In this document: positions 25,626 through 33,745 of the stretch, in pieces
Layout: each line of letters begins with the position of its first letter
Position numbering within the stretch: the stretch's first letter is position 1
Source of the DNA: Pontixanthobacter gangjinensis
Lineage (GTDB): Bacteria > Pseudomonadota > Alphaproteobacteria > Sphingomonadales > Sphingomonadaceae
NCBI RefSeq assembly: GCF_009827545.1
Contig: NZ_WTYS01000001.1
Coordinates: forward strand, 2,257,772 to 2,321,771
Length of the DNA stretch: 64,000 nucleotides
Reading direction: 5' to 3'
Notes under the pieces: generated by a model
The model's input: only the letters and a program-made list of their open reading frames with translations
Told to the model about the DNA's origin: nothing
Database searches by the model: none
Program-made: the position numbers and the translations under genes

Positions 25626-27224
25626 TCAGACGTTCAAATCTTGTGGACGCGCTTTGCGTAGCCAACCGGCGACCCACATGCGGGTCAGGACAACGGCGGT
25701 GAAAACCGAGGTAAACAGACCAAGGATCAAAACAACGGCAAAGCCGCGGACCGGGCCGGAACCGAACAGGAATAGCAACACACCGGCAATAAAATTAGTG
25801 ATGTTAGCATCGTAGATCGCTCGGCTGGCCTCTTTATAACCATTTTCGACAGCGGCAATCACACGCCGCCCTCGCTTTCGTTCTTCGCGTATTCGTTCAT
25901 TGATAAGCACGTTGGCATCAACCGCGGCACCAATTGTAAGCACGAATCCCGCAATACCTGGTAACGTTAAAGTGGTGTTGAGAACCGCCATAATGCCCAA
26001 CAACATTACCACGTTGAAGAACAGCGCGATCGTTGCGTAAACGCCAAAGCGACCGTAGCTGAAAATCATCAACGCAATAACTGCCACCGCGCCAACCATC
26101 AGCGCCAGCATACCGCTCTTGATAGAATCAGCGCCGAGGTCTGGCCCTACCGTGCGCTCTTCAACAATCGTCAGATCAACCGGCAATGCGCCCGATTGAA
26201 GTGAAATTGCCAAGCTGTAAGCGCTCTCCGGCGTGAAGCTGCCTGAAATCTGCGCAGATCCAGCAAGGATTGGCTCGTTAAATACGGGCGCCGAAATAAT
26301 CTTCCCATCAAGGATAATCGCAAATTGCTTGCCAACATTCTCAGTGCTTAATTTAGCGAATTTTGCGCCACCCTGCGCATCGAAAGTGATGTTCACGACA
26401 GATGAATTGTCCTGCGGATTCACGCCCGACTTCGCTTCTGTCAGCGAATCCCCTTGAATACCGCCAAGCCGGACAACTGGCATCGAAAGGCCTTGTTGCG
26501 GGGTGCCATCAGCATAGGGATAGACCTGAATTCCAGGCCGTGTTTCGATTTCAGAGGCCGGGGCTGCAATTGCGTTAGGTGCAACCAACTTGAATTCTAG
26601 TTTGGCAGTTTGACCGAGAAGCGCTTTCAGCTGTTCAGGATCTTGGAGGCCAGGAACTTGAACAACGATCCGCGTGTCGCCCTGGCGAATAATCGTTGGT
26701 TCGCGTGTACCCAGTGCATCAATGCGCTTGCGAACAACTTCGGTTGCGCTGTCCATCGCCTGGGTAACCGCTTCTTCAGCGCCATCTTCAGTCTGGCTCA
26801 GAGTTAATCGGGTTTCATCGGTAAATACGAGCGTCCATTCATTGGTCAGCCCTTGGCCAGCGATGAGAGGAAGTAATTCCTCGCGTGCCCGATCAACATC
26901 AGCAGAATCGTTTAGCATAAAGCTCAACTCACCCCCCTGAGTTGAGTAATCTCCGGCACGGATCCGCGGTTCGGCATTGCGGAATGCGGCGCGGACGGCT
27001 TCATCCATATTTTCAAGCCGCTGCGCCATCACCTGCTTGGCATCGGCTTCGAGCAGAATGTGACTACCACCTGCCAAGTCGAGACCGAGGTTGACCGTCG
27101 GTTGCGGCAAAGCTGATGGCCAAGTGATATTGGTTGAGGAGAGAACCGAAGGGATCGCTGCGGCAACCGCGAGCAATGTTATCGCCCAGAGCCAGATTTT
27201 CTTCCAGCGTGGAAATTCAAGCAT
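25626..27224 (-). CDS. secD: protein translocase subunit SecD
   Basis: A 532-residue inner-membrane protein, partner of SecF. TM1 lies near the N-terminus, followed by LGLDLAGGSHILLEAD, a large periplasmic P1 domain (about 40-330), and five C-terminal TMs with GAAVDANVLINERIREE (the conserved TM4 signature with Asp). Length is a little short of E. coli SecD (615) but typical for alphaproteobacteria. Order is yajC-secD-secF, with 41 nt between yajC and secD. Confidence 0.97.
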   Translation of the reverse strand: MLEFPRWKKIWLWAITLLAVAAAIPSVLSSTNITWPSALPQPTVNLGLDLAGGSHILLEADAKQVMAQRLENMDEAVRAAFRNAEPRIRAGDYSTQGGELSFMLNDSADVDRAREELLPLIAGQGLTNEWTLVFTDETRLTLSQTEDGAEEAVTQAMDSATEVVRKRIDALGTREPTIIRQGDTRIVVQVPGLQDPEQLKALLGQTAKLEFKLVAPNAIAAPASEIETRPGIQVYPYADGTPQQGLSMPVVRLGGIQGDSLTEAKSGVNPQDNSSVVNITFDAQGGAKFAKLSTENVGKQFAIILDGKIISAPVFNEPILAGSAQISGSFTPESAYSLAISLQSGALPVDLTIVEERTVGPDLGADSIKSGMLALMVGAVAVIALMIFSYGRFGVYATIALFFNVVMLLGIMAVLNTTLTLPGIAGFVLTIGAAVDANVLINERIREERKRGRRVIAAVENGYKEASRAIYDANITNFIAGVLLFLFGSGPVRGFAVVLILGLFTSVFTAVVLTRMWVAGWLRKARPQDLNV

Positions 27225-27265
27225 GTCAGCGGTTCCGTCCTAATTTCGCCAGTCGTTCGCGGTCG

Positions 27266-27586
27266 TCAGTCGTTCGCAGCTTGGCCGGCTGGCGGAATAA
27301 TGTCGCCAATGGTGTTCTTAACCGCTTTTACCCGCACCCCTTGGGCAATTTCAATATCGGCATAATCATCATCAACTTTAACGATTTTACCAATCAATCC
27401 GCCGGCGGTAACGACTTTGTCGCCCTTCTTCATCGAAGAAACTTTTTCCTGATGCTCTTTCTGGCGTTTCATTTGCGGGCGGATAATCAGGAACCAAAAA
27501 ATCAGACCCATCGCCACGAGCGGAAGGAATTGCATCCAGGCTGGTGCCGCTTCTGCGCCAGCTGCGGTAGAGAGAAAATTGAGCAT
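27266..27586 (-). CDS. yajC: preprotein translocase accessory subunit YajC
   Basis: The 106-residue single-pass membrane protein has one TM (LPLVAMGLIFWFLIIRPQMK, about 18-36) and then the conserved cytoplasmic part KEHQEKVSSMKKGDKVVTAGG and GKIVKVDDDYADIEIAQGVRV. YajC binds SecDF in the holo-translocon. It is first in the yajC-secD-secF operon. The 217 nt upstream hold no gene apart from the tRNA promoter on the other strand. Confidence 0.96.
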   Translation of the reverse strand: MLNFLSTAAGAEAAPAWMQFLPLVAMGLIFWFLIIRPQMKRQKEHQEKVSSMKKGDKVVTAGGLIGKIVKVDDDYADIEIAQGVRVKAVKNTIGDIIPPAGQAAND

Positions 27587-27758
27587 CGTTGAGGCCTACA
27601 CCTTGTCGAAAGAACGCGATTTGAAGACTTCGGCAGCATGGGCACAAAACCCGCCCCCTTGTCGATTCATCACAATAAGTGGGCGCGCCTAGCAGCAAAG
27701 CAAGGGCAGAGCAACGCAGCATAAACCATGTGATTGGCCAATTGATGCTGCAACCTTA

Positions 27759-27787
27759 TTGCGTTGCGTTTCCACCGGCACTATAGG
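27759..27787 (+). promoter_or_regulatory. candidate promoter of tRNA-Pro(GGG)
   Basis: TTGCGT (27759-27764), a 17-nt spacer and TATAGG (27782-27787) end 16 nt before the tRNA. Spacing and position fit a sigma70 promoter with a short 5' leader. Confidence 0.45.
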
Positions 27788-27803
27788 CCCGCCTTCCACT
27801 GAT

Positions 27804-27880
27804 CGGGACGTGGCGCAGTCTGGTAGCGCACTACACTGGGGGTGTAGGGGCCGTAGGTTCGAATCCTATCGTCCCGACCA
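27804..27880 (+). tRNA. tRNA-Pro (anticodon GGG)
   Basis: A 77-nt cloverleaf with 7-bp acceptor stem CGGGACG/CGTCCCG, D-arm GGCGCAGTCTGGTAGCGC, anticodon stem CTACA/TGTAG with GGG in the loop, TTCGAAT T-loop and a genomically encoded CCA. It reads codons CCC/CCT. Confidence 0.97.
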
Positions 27881-28004
27881 GTGGAATTACCCCAAATCCG
27901 ATCTTCTTTTCACCTGTGCGAACACAGCGCCGCCCGGTCTTGCCCGCCCGGTCTTGCGTCGCTCCTTTATGCGCCGTAACCCGCATTCATATGGAGAGTT
28001 TCAG

Positions 28005-28886
28005 ATGACCAAGCCCGCCGCCCTCAAAACCCGATCATGGCTCTTCGCCCCCGGCGATAGCGAGCGCAAAATGACGAAAGCCGCCGATAGTGCCGCAGAT
28101 ATTGTCCTGCTCGATCTGGAAGATTCAGTCACACCGGAAAGCAAACCTAATGCACGCAAGTTGGTTCGCGAGTTCCTTGCAACACGCGAAGATAAGCAGC
28201 GCATATGGGTGCGGATCAATCCTCTCTCCGGCGAATATGCTGGTGATGACCTTTCGGCGATTATGCCATCTGCGCCCGGCGGGATAATGTTGCCGAAAGC
28301 AGAGGGCCGCGCTGATGCGGAGAAACTCGACCAGTTGCTGAGCGAGCATGAGGCAGCAAATGGCATCGTCGATGGCTCGACCAGAATCGCCGCATTGGTA
28401 ACGGAAACGCCGCGCGCAATGTTCAACACCGGCGATTATGAAGGCTGCAAACGGTTAATCGCGATGAGCTGGGGAGCTGAGGATTTATCGTCTGCGCTTG
28501 GCGCTTCTGTGCAATTCCGGTCCGATGGCGAATATATGCCGACATTCGAACTGGCCCGCAGCCTGTGCCTGCTCGGCGCGGTCGCTGCAGGGGCCGCCCC
28601 GATTGAAACCATCCAAGCTGATTTCCGCGATCTGGACGGGCTCAAAGAACGCGCCCTGATGGTCCGCAGCCAAGGCTATCGCGGGATGCTGGCGATCCAT
28701 CCCGCGCAAGTTCCAGTTATCAACGACGCGTTCACTCCCTCCGCCGAAGAACTTGACCGCGCCCGAGTCATCGTCGCAGCGTTTGCAGACAATCCCGGTG
28801 CGGGCACGATTGGCGTCGACGGCGCAATGCTTGACCGTCCGCATCTGGCCCTCGCTCAGGCTCTGCTGGCCAGCGTTGAACAGTAG
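28005..28886 (+). CDS. HpcH/HpaI aldolase / citrate-lyase beta-like CoA-ester lyase
   Basis: The 293-residue protein belongs to the CitE-like TIM-barrel family (malyl-CoA / citramalyl-CoA lyases and thioesterases). Visible are RSWLFAPGDSERKMTKA at the start, VLLDLEDSVTPESKP with metal-binding acidic residues, IWVRINPL, and MLPKAEGRADAEKL. The later AALVTETPRAMF and SWGAEDLSSALGA carry the catalytic Glu and Asp region. Start at 28005 (GGAGAG 7 nt upstream) is chosen because the open frame further upstream runs through the tRNA-Pro gene. Substrate is not certain; CitE-like proteins of alphaproteobacteria often act on C4-C5 hydroxyacyl-CoAs. Confidence 0.9.
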   Translation: MTKPAALKTRSWLFAPGDSERKMTKAADSAADIVLLDLEDSVTPESKPNARKLVREFLATREDKQRIWVRINPLSGEYAGDDLSAIMPSAPGGIMLPKAEGRADAEKLDQLLSEHEAANGIVDGSTRIAALVTETPRAMFNTGDYEGCKRLIAMSWGAEDLSSALGASVQFRSDGEYMPTFELARSLCLLGAVAAGAAPIETIQADFRDLDGLKERALMVRSQGYRGMLAIHPAQVPVINDAFTPSAEELDRARVIVAAFADNPGAGTIGVDGAMLDRPHLALAQALLASVEQ

Positions 28887-28968
28887 AGCCAAAAACGCAC
28901 ATTATATTTTCCTACATTGACCGATTTGGTTAACTCCGCCTGCGACACATAATCGCAAGGATCTCGCT

Positions 28969-29382
28969 ATGGCTCTCATCGAATCGCTAATCGGACCAAT
29001 CGCTTCGCTGATCGACAAGATCATCCCCGACAAAGAAGCCCGCGCCAAAGCTAAATTGGAACTGCTCGCGCTTGAGGGCACGCATGAACTGCAATCGATA
29101 GAGGCACGTCTCGCTGCGATTGTTGCCGAGGCCAATTCCAAAGACCCATGGACTAGCCGCGCCCGCCCCAGCTTCCTCTATGTAATGTATATTTTGCTGC
29201 TGACCGCGCTGCCAATGGGCATCCTCGCCGCCTTCAGCCCCGCCACCGCCAAAGACATCGCATCGGGTATGAACGCCTATCTCAGCGGCTTACCCGAACC
29301 GCTCTACGCGCTGTTCGGCACCGGCTACCTCGGTTACACCGCCGCGCGTCAATGGGGCAAGGTAAAGGGTTTGGAGCAGTAG
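28969..29382 (+). CDS. holin-like 3TM-family small membrane protein
   Basis: The 137-residue protein has an N-terminal helical part rich in Lys/Glu/Ala (IDKIIPDKEARAKAKLELLAL), the segment SKDPWTSRARPSFLY, a TM helix (VMYILLLTALPMGILAAF, about 71-90) and a second hydrophobic segment near the C-terminus (YALFGTGYLGYTAARQWGK). This is the pattern of the Pfam holin family of 3TMs, which is carried by gene transfer agents and phages of alphaproteobacteria. No endolysin, phage structural or integrase gene is nearby, so the role here is uncertain. Confidence 0.75.
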   Translation: MALIESLIGPIASLIDKIIPDKEARAKAKLELLALEGTHELQSIEARLAAIVAEANSKDPWTSRARPSFLYVMYILLLTALPMGILAAFSPATAKDIASGMNAYLSGLPEPLYALFGTGYLGYTAARQWGKVKGLEQ

Positions 29383-29401
29383 GATTCCAGCATGAGTCGC
29401 A

Positions 29402-29581
29402 ATGAGTAGCACCATGCCCGCTAAGGTCCCCATTGGTGACATTACGCTTAGTTTTCACAGGCTCGATCAAACGGAAACAAATAATGATTCTAGCGAATGG
29501 CGAACTTACGGCAGCGAAGAACCTTCCGCCTTCCAAGCCATTGCGGACATTCGACGCACGCATCAAGTGACCGAAAATTAG
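29402..29581 (+). CDS. possible small ORF of 59 codons
   Basis: An ATG-TAG frame of 59 residues starts 19 nt after the holin-like gene. The predicted product is hydrophilic (begins MSSTMPAKVPIGDITLSFHR) with no known motif. No good ribosome site is seen before the first ATG. It is reported only because it fills most of the 273-nt gap before aroQ; it may not be a gene. Confidence 0.2.
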   Translation: MSSTMPAKVPIGDITLSFHRLDQTETNNDSSEWRTYGSEEPSAFQAIADIRRTHQVTEN

Positions 29582-29655
29582 CTTTTGAACTCTGTTCCAT
29601 GTGTTCCATTTATTCAGCCTTTCGGTTCTTAGCCTGAACCGCTAAGCTTATCCCT

Positions 29656-30102
29656 ATGAGCACTATTACCGCCAATACCATCTTCGTACTCAATGGCCCC
29701 AACCTCAATTTACTCGGGCTTCGCGAGCCGGATATCTATGGCTCCGACACGCTCGATGATATTGCCGGAATGCTAGAGGACCGCGGGCGCGAGCTCGGTC
29801 TGACGATCGATATGCGCCAGACTAATCATGAAGGCATGTTGGTTGATTGGTTGCACGAGGCGCAGGCAGAGGGTGCGAAGGCGGTTTTGCTTAATGCCGC
29901 CGCCTATACACACACCTCAATCGCGCTGCTCGATGCCATCCGCGCCATCACCACTCCGGTAATCGAGGTGCATCTTTCAGACCCTTCCACCCGCGAGGAA
30001 TTTCGCCATAAATCCTATGTTGGAATGGCTGCAAAACAATGTGTCCAAGGCCTTGGTGCAAAAGGATATGTTGTAGCGTTGGACGCTGCGGCATTGCTTT
30101 AA
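29656..30102 (+). CDS. aroQ: type II 3-dehydroquinate dehydratase
   Basis: The 148-residue protein is a type II dehydroquinase of the shikimate pathway (3-dehydroquinate to 3-dehydroshikimate). Signatures are VLNGPNLNLLGLREPDIYG (with catalytic Arg and Tyr), QTNHEGMLVDWLHEA, NAAAYTHTSIALLDA and IEVHLSDPSTREEFRHKSY (catalytic His). It is 96 nt upstream of accB on the same strand; aroQ-accB-accC is a common arrangement in proteobacteria. Confidence 0.97.
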   Translation: MSTITANTIFVLNGPNLNLLGLREPDIYGSDTLDDIAGMLEDRGRELGLTIDMRQTNHEGMLVDWLHEAQAEGAKAVLLNAAAYTHTSIALLDAIRAITTPVIEVHLSDPSTREEFRHKSYVGMAAKQCVQGLGAKGYVVALDAAALL

Positions 30103-30198
30103 TCCGCACCATAATCGGCACCAAAAACCACCTCACCCTCTTGCCCTACGGCCCGATGCCGCGCATAGGCAAAGGTCTGTACTAACTATGGGGCATTT

Positions 30199-30687
30199 AT
30201 GGCCGATACCAAGGGTTCTGCTGGCAAAAAGACTGGCATGGAAGTAGACACTAAACTGGTTCGCGAGCTGGCCGAGATGCTGGGCGAAACTGGCCTCACC
30301 GAAATCGAAGTGGAAGATGGGGAGCGCAAGATTCGCGTGTCTCGGGGCGGCGGAGTTGTTGCACCTGCACCCGCGATGATGGCCGCACCTGCGCCCGCTC
30401 CGGCCGCACCAATCGTCGCTTCAGCGGCAGCCGAAGCGGCGGCCGCCGATCATTCAGGCGCAATGAAGTCTCCGATGGTCGGTACAGTCTACCTATCACC
30501 CAACCCCGAATCAGGTCCGTTCGTCAATGTCGGCGACGCGGTGAAGGAAGGCGATACGCTGGTCATTATCGAAGCGATGAAGGTAATGAACCCGATCACC
30601 GCCGACAAGGCCGGCACGATCAAGGCGATCTTGGTCGAGAATGCCCAGCCGGTCGAATTTGACCAGCCGCTCGCAGTAATCGGGTAA
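30199..30687 (+). CDS. accB: biotin carboxyl carrier protein of acetyl-CoA carboxylase
   Basis: The 162-residue protein carries biotin for acetyl-CoA carboxylase. It has an N-terminal charged part ([24 protein letters not shown]), an Ala/Pro-rich flexible linker (about 52-85) and a biotinyl domain with the canonical EAMKVM motif (biotinylated Lys about residue 127) and the thumb region [16 protein letters not shown]. It begins aroQ-accB-accC's second gene, 7 nt upstream of accC. Confidence 0.97.
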   Translation: MADTKGSAGKKTGMEVDTKLVRELAEMLGETGLTEIEVEDGERKIRVSRGGGVVAPAPAMMAAPAPAPAAPIVASAAAEAAAADHSGAMKSPMVGTVYLSPNPESGPFVNVGDAVKEGDTLVIIEAMKVMNPITADKAGTIKAILVENAQPVEFDQPLAVIG

Positions 30688-30694
30688 ACGCACC

Positions 30695-32047
30695 ATGGGT
30701 ATTTCCCGGATATTGATTGCCAATCGCGGCGAAATTGCCTTGCGCATCCACCGCGCCGCGCATGAAATGGGCATCGAAACGGTCGCAGTGCATTCCACTG
30801 CAGACACGGACGCGATGCACGTAAGGCTTGCAGATCATGCCGTGTGCATTGGCCCGCCATCAGCAACTGACAGCTATCTGAATACCGCAGCAATTATTTC
30901 AGCCGCTGAAATTGCCCAATGCGACGCGATCCACCCTGGCTATGGCTTCCTGTCGGAGAATGAGAAATTCGCCGAAATCGTAGAAGCGCATGATATTGCC
31001 TGGATTGGTCCGAAGCCCGAACATATCCGCACGATGGGCGACAAGGTCGCAGCTAAGCGCACGGCTGGAGCACTTGGCCTGCCCTTGGTGCCCGGCTCTG
31101 ACGGCGCGGTAAGCGACCCCGAAGAAGCCAAGAAAATCGCCGATGAAATCGGTTATCCCGTTATTATCAAGGCAGCATCCGGCGGTGGCGGGCGCGGAAT
31201 GAAAGTCTGCGAAGGCCCCGATACGCTTGCCAGCCTGATGCAAGCTGCAGCCAATGAAGCGAAGTCGGCGTTTGGCGACGCGACGGTTTATCTTGAGAAA
31301 TATCTCGGCGATCCGCGCCATATCGAATTTCAGGTGTTTGGCGACGGTAAAGGCAATGCGATCCACTTGGGCGAGCGTGATTGTTCTCTGCAGCGCCGCC
31401 ACCAGAAGGTTTTCGAAGAAGCGCCCTCTCCGGTTCTTTCAACCGAGGAACGTAACCGTATGGGCGATATCTGCGCCAAAGCGATGGCTGATATGGGCTA
31501 TCGTGGAGCAGGCACTATCGAATTCCTTTGGGAAAATAACGAGTTCTATTTCATCGAAATGAACACCCGTCTGCAGGTTGAACATCCAGTCACGGAAATG
31601 ATCACCGGAGTGGACCTCGTGCGCGAACAAATCCGCGTTGCCGATGGCAAACCACTTTCGGTTAAACAATCGGAAATAGAGTTCAAGGGCCATGCGATTG
31701 AATGCCGGATCAACGCGGAAGATCCGTTCACCTTTGCCCCCTCCCCTGGCAAAGTTACATCCTACCACGCCGCAGGCGGTATGCATGTGCGCGTCGACAG
31801 CGGCTTATATGCCGGATATTCAATCCCGCCATATTACGACAGCATGATTGCCAAATTGATTGTCTATGGCCGCAACCGCGAAGGCTGCATCATGCGCTTG
31901 CGCAGAGCACTCGAAGAGATGGTCATCGAAGGCGTCAAAACGTCAATCCCGCTCCACCGCGAATTAATCCAGCAGGATGATATCCTGAATGGCGATTATT
32001 CGATTAAATGGCTCGAAGAATGGCTGGCTAAGCGCGAGGAAAGCTAG
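30695..32047 (+). CDS. accC: biotin carboxylase subunit of acetyl-CoA carboxylase
   Basis: The 450-residue ATP-grasp enzyme carboxylates biotin on AccB with bicarbonate. Visible are the N-terminal [13 protein letters not shown], the Gly-rich ATP loop [13 protein letters not shown] (about residues 159-171), [27 protein letters not shown] and [15 protein letters not shown] (Glu and catalytic Arg). Full length for the family. It follows accB by 7 nt. accA/accD are not in this window. Confidence 0.98.
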   Translation: MGISRILIANRGEIALRIHRAAHEMGIETVAVHSTADTDAMHVRLADHAVCIGPPSATDSYLNTAAIISAAEIAQCDAIHPGYGFLSENEKFAEIVEAHDIAWIGPKPEHIRTMGDKVAAKRTAGALGLPLVPGSDGAVSDPEEAKKIADEIGYPVIIKAASGGGGRGMKVCEGPDTLASLMQAAANEAKSAFGDATVYLEKYLGDPRHIEFQVFGDGKGNAIHLGERDCSLQRRHQKVFEEAPSPVLSTEERNRMGDICAKAMADMGYRGAGTIEFLWENNEFYFIEMNTRLQVEHPVTEMITGVDLVREQIRVADGKPLSVKQSEIEFKGHAIECRINAEDPFTFAPSPGKVTSYHAAGGMHVRVDSGLYAGYSIPPYYDSMIAKLIVYGRNREGCIMRLRRALEEMVIEGVKTSIPLHRELIQQDDILNGDYSIKWLEEWLAKREES

Positions 32048-32067
32048 AGTATTTGGCTCCAGCTCAA

Positions 32068-32547
32068 TTAAGCTCTCGGTAATTTGATAGAAATTTCCGC
32101 CACAATTTGCGGCTTGAATCGCCCATTGTAACGGCCACCATATTCCCAAATGTGAACAGTGAGATTATCTTGCTCTGACCTATTTCTGTAAGGCGCTTGT
32201 CGCGCTTCTTGAAATGCAAGCTGAGTTCCCAGCTCCTGCTCAAATTCCTTTCCGATTGGGCTGGAAGAAAAATCTGGCTGCCCTTTTACAGGATAGATTG
32301 CCATCATAGAGGTACCATGCGGAAGCACCTCGGCCGCATCATCGACTTGCTCGCCAGTGGCAAAGTCCATCAACGCGGTTACACCCGTTTGGGTTATGAC
32401 AATCTTGTCATCAGTGCGAAGGAAGAGGTAACTGGCAGTCTCCCTACCCGCATAGGTCAAAATTTGGTTCTGATCATCGCTTGAGCTACTGGAATGGCAC
32501 TTCGAATCTTCAGCAATGGCTAGCTGAGAAGCTAAAACCGCTCCCAA
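32068..32547 (-). CDS. small exported protein of unknown function, probable N-terminal frameshift
   Basis: The continuous frame (159 codons from a TTG at 32547) has no known domain. It contains a Ser-rich start after AIAEDSKCHSSSSS and a C-terminal strand-rich part (LTVHIWEYGGRYNGRFKPQIVAEI). The N-terminus is odd: no proper start exists in this frame. An ATG at 32570 in the neighbouring frame would, with one extra T in the run at about 32546-32549, give a good signal peptide (MLRLPLQF then LGAVLASQLAIA) cut before ED. So the gene is either frameshifted, or the reference has a one-base homopolymer error. It is on the same strand as the cytochrome c gene, 45 nt after it. Confidence 0.55.
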   Translation of the reverse strand: MGAVLASQLAIAEDSKCHSSSSSDDQNQILTYAGRETASYLFLRTDDKIVITQTGVTALMDFATGEQVDDAAEVLPHGTSMMAIYPVKGQPDFSSSPIGKEFEQELGTQLAFQEARQAPYRNRSEQDNLTVHIWEYGGRYNGRFKPQIVAEISIKLPRA

Positions 32548-32591
32548 AATTGAAGCGGTAACCTCAGCATGACTGATACTAACTATAAGCC

Positions 32592-32996
32592 TTAGATTGC
32601 TGGCTGATAATCATTGCTACGCAAGGTAATGATATACGCTGCGAGCGCATCGACATCTTCATCAACCACTTCGAAATTCATTTTCTCGGGATAATTGTGC
32701 GAATCGCGTAGCCAATCCTTTAGCGTCACCAAAGTGAGCCCCTCGGTATTGGCAATCGCTTCAAACCCAGGCGATTCAGGGTTAGGAGACAACTGGTTCG
32801 AAACGATGGCGTGGCAACCGGAACACAATGCCTCGGAAAGATCGTATCCTGCTTTGGCTTGAACCGAGAGCCCCGCATCCAAGGCCATATTGGCATCAGA
32901 CATGCTTGCAGAAACAACAGGGTTAGGCCGATCAGCCTGACACGCTGCAAGCGCGGAAATGCCGCATATAAGTGTAATTTTTCTCAGCGCTTTCAA
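32592..32996 (-). CDS. cytochrome c-like lipoprotein
   Basis: From a TTG at 32996 (GAAGG 9 nt upstream) the product has 134 residues; another TTG at 33005 is too close to its ribosome site. It has a lipoprotein signal (ISALAAC, lipobox Cys about residue 19), one CSGCH haem c motif in the mature domain, and a Met in PEKMNFEVV that could be the sixth ligand. A single-haem cytochrome c anchored in the periplasm would carry electrons, but donor and acceptor are unknown. It lies downstream of the Lrp-type regulator. Confidence 0.8.
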   Translation of the reverse strand: MKALRKITLICGISALAACQADRPNPVVSASMSDANMALDAGLSVQAKAGYDLSEALCSGCHAIVSNQLSPNPESPGFEAIANTEGLTLVTLKDWLRDSHNYPEKMNFEVVDEDVDALAAYIITLRSNDYQPAI

Positions 32997-33020
32997 GCAG
33001 GTCAACCTTCTCTCTCAATC

Positions 33021-33485
33021 TTAATCTAGAGGCACACCCGGTTCATGCTTCGCAGTCCGGATGGTCAGCGATGTTTTGACGCTTTCGACATTTGGCGCAG
33101 GCGTCAGCTTGCTCGTCAAGAACTCCTGAAAGCTCTGCAAATCTCTGCTGACCACTTTGAGAATAAAATCGATTTCACCATTGAGCATGTGAACCTCGCG
33201 CACTTCAGGCAGCGCGTTCATATGATCTTCAAATTCGCGTAGGGAGCTCTCTGCCTGGCTTTTTAGGCTAACCATCGCGAAAACGGTGATTGCAAAACCC
33301 AATTGCGAGGCATCCAGTTCGGCATGGTAGCCCCTAATTACGCCCTCTTCTTCGAGCGAACGAACGCGACGCAAGCATGGCGGCGCGGTTAATCCGACGC
33401 GCTGTGCCAATTCTACGTTGGTTACACGCCCTTCATTCTGCAATTCGGCAAGCAAACGCCGGTCAATCTCGTCGAGATTTGCCAT
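33021..33485 (-). CDS. Lrp/AsnC-family transcriptional regulator
   Basis: The 154-residue protein has an N-terminal HTH (LDEIDRRLLAELQNEGRVTNVELAQRVGLTAP, split by me here only for naming; about residues 4-48) and the RAM/AsnC ligand domain (ITVFAMVSLKSQAE; VREVHMLNGEIDFILKV). Length matches the family. Lrp members respond to amino acids. The two genes downstream on the same strand (cytochrome c, small exported protein) may share its transcript, but their functions do not suggest an amino-acid regulon. Confidence 0.94.
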   Translation of the reverse strand: MANLDEIDRRLLAELQNEGRVTNVELAQRVGLTAPPCLRRVRSLEEEGVIRGYHAELDASQLGFAITVFAMVSLKSQAESSLREFEDHMNALPEVREVHMLNGEIDFILKVVSRDLQSFQEFLTSKLTPAPNVESVKTSLTIRTAKHEPGVPLD

Positions 33486-33745
33486 CTCTTTCGCCCCTAT
33501 CAGTCCTCGCGCTTAGAATGAAGCGCCGTTCGGCAATGAATGCCACGTTTATATCATCCCACCGACAATATTATTGTTCCTGACAGCAATTGTCCCGCTT
33601 TGCAACGTTCCACAGGGTGGCCATTCCCTGCCCTGCTGAAAGTGATAGAGCCGCAAGAGTCGAGAATTCCCGACGGTACGCCCGCGCGTCAATAACGTCG
33701 TCCAACCTGCTTGCCTTACGGCCGAAAGTGAACACCCAGACTGCC

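Noticed and set aside
27759-28004. Upstream extension of the CoA-ester lyase frame
   Set aside because: It runs through the tRNA-Pro gene and its promoter; the ATG at 28005 has a good ribosome site and the family start.
28969-29581. Prophage remnant around the holin-like gene
   Set aside because: No other phage gene, att site or integrase; flanking genes are housekeeping.
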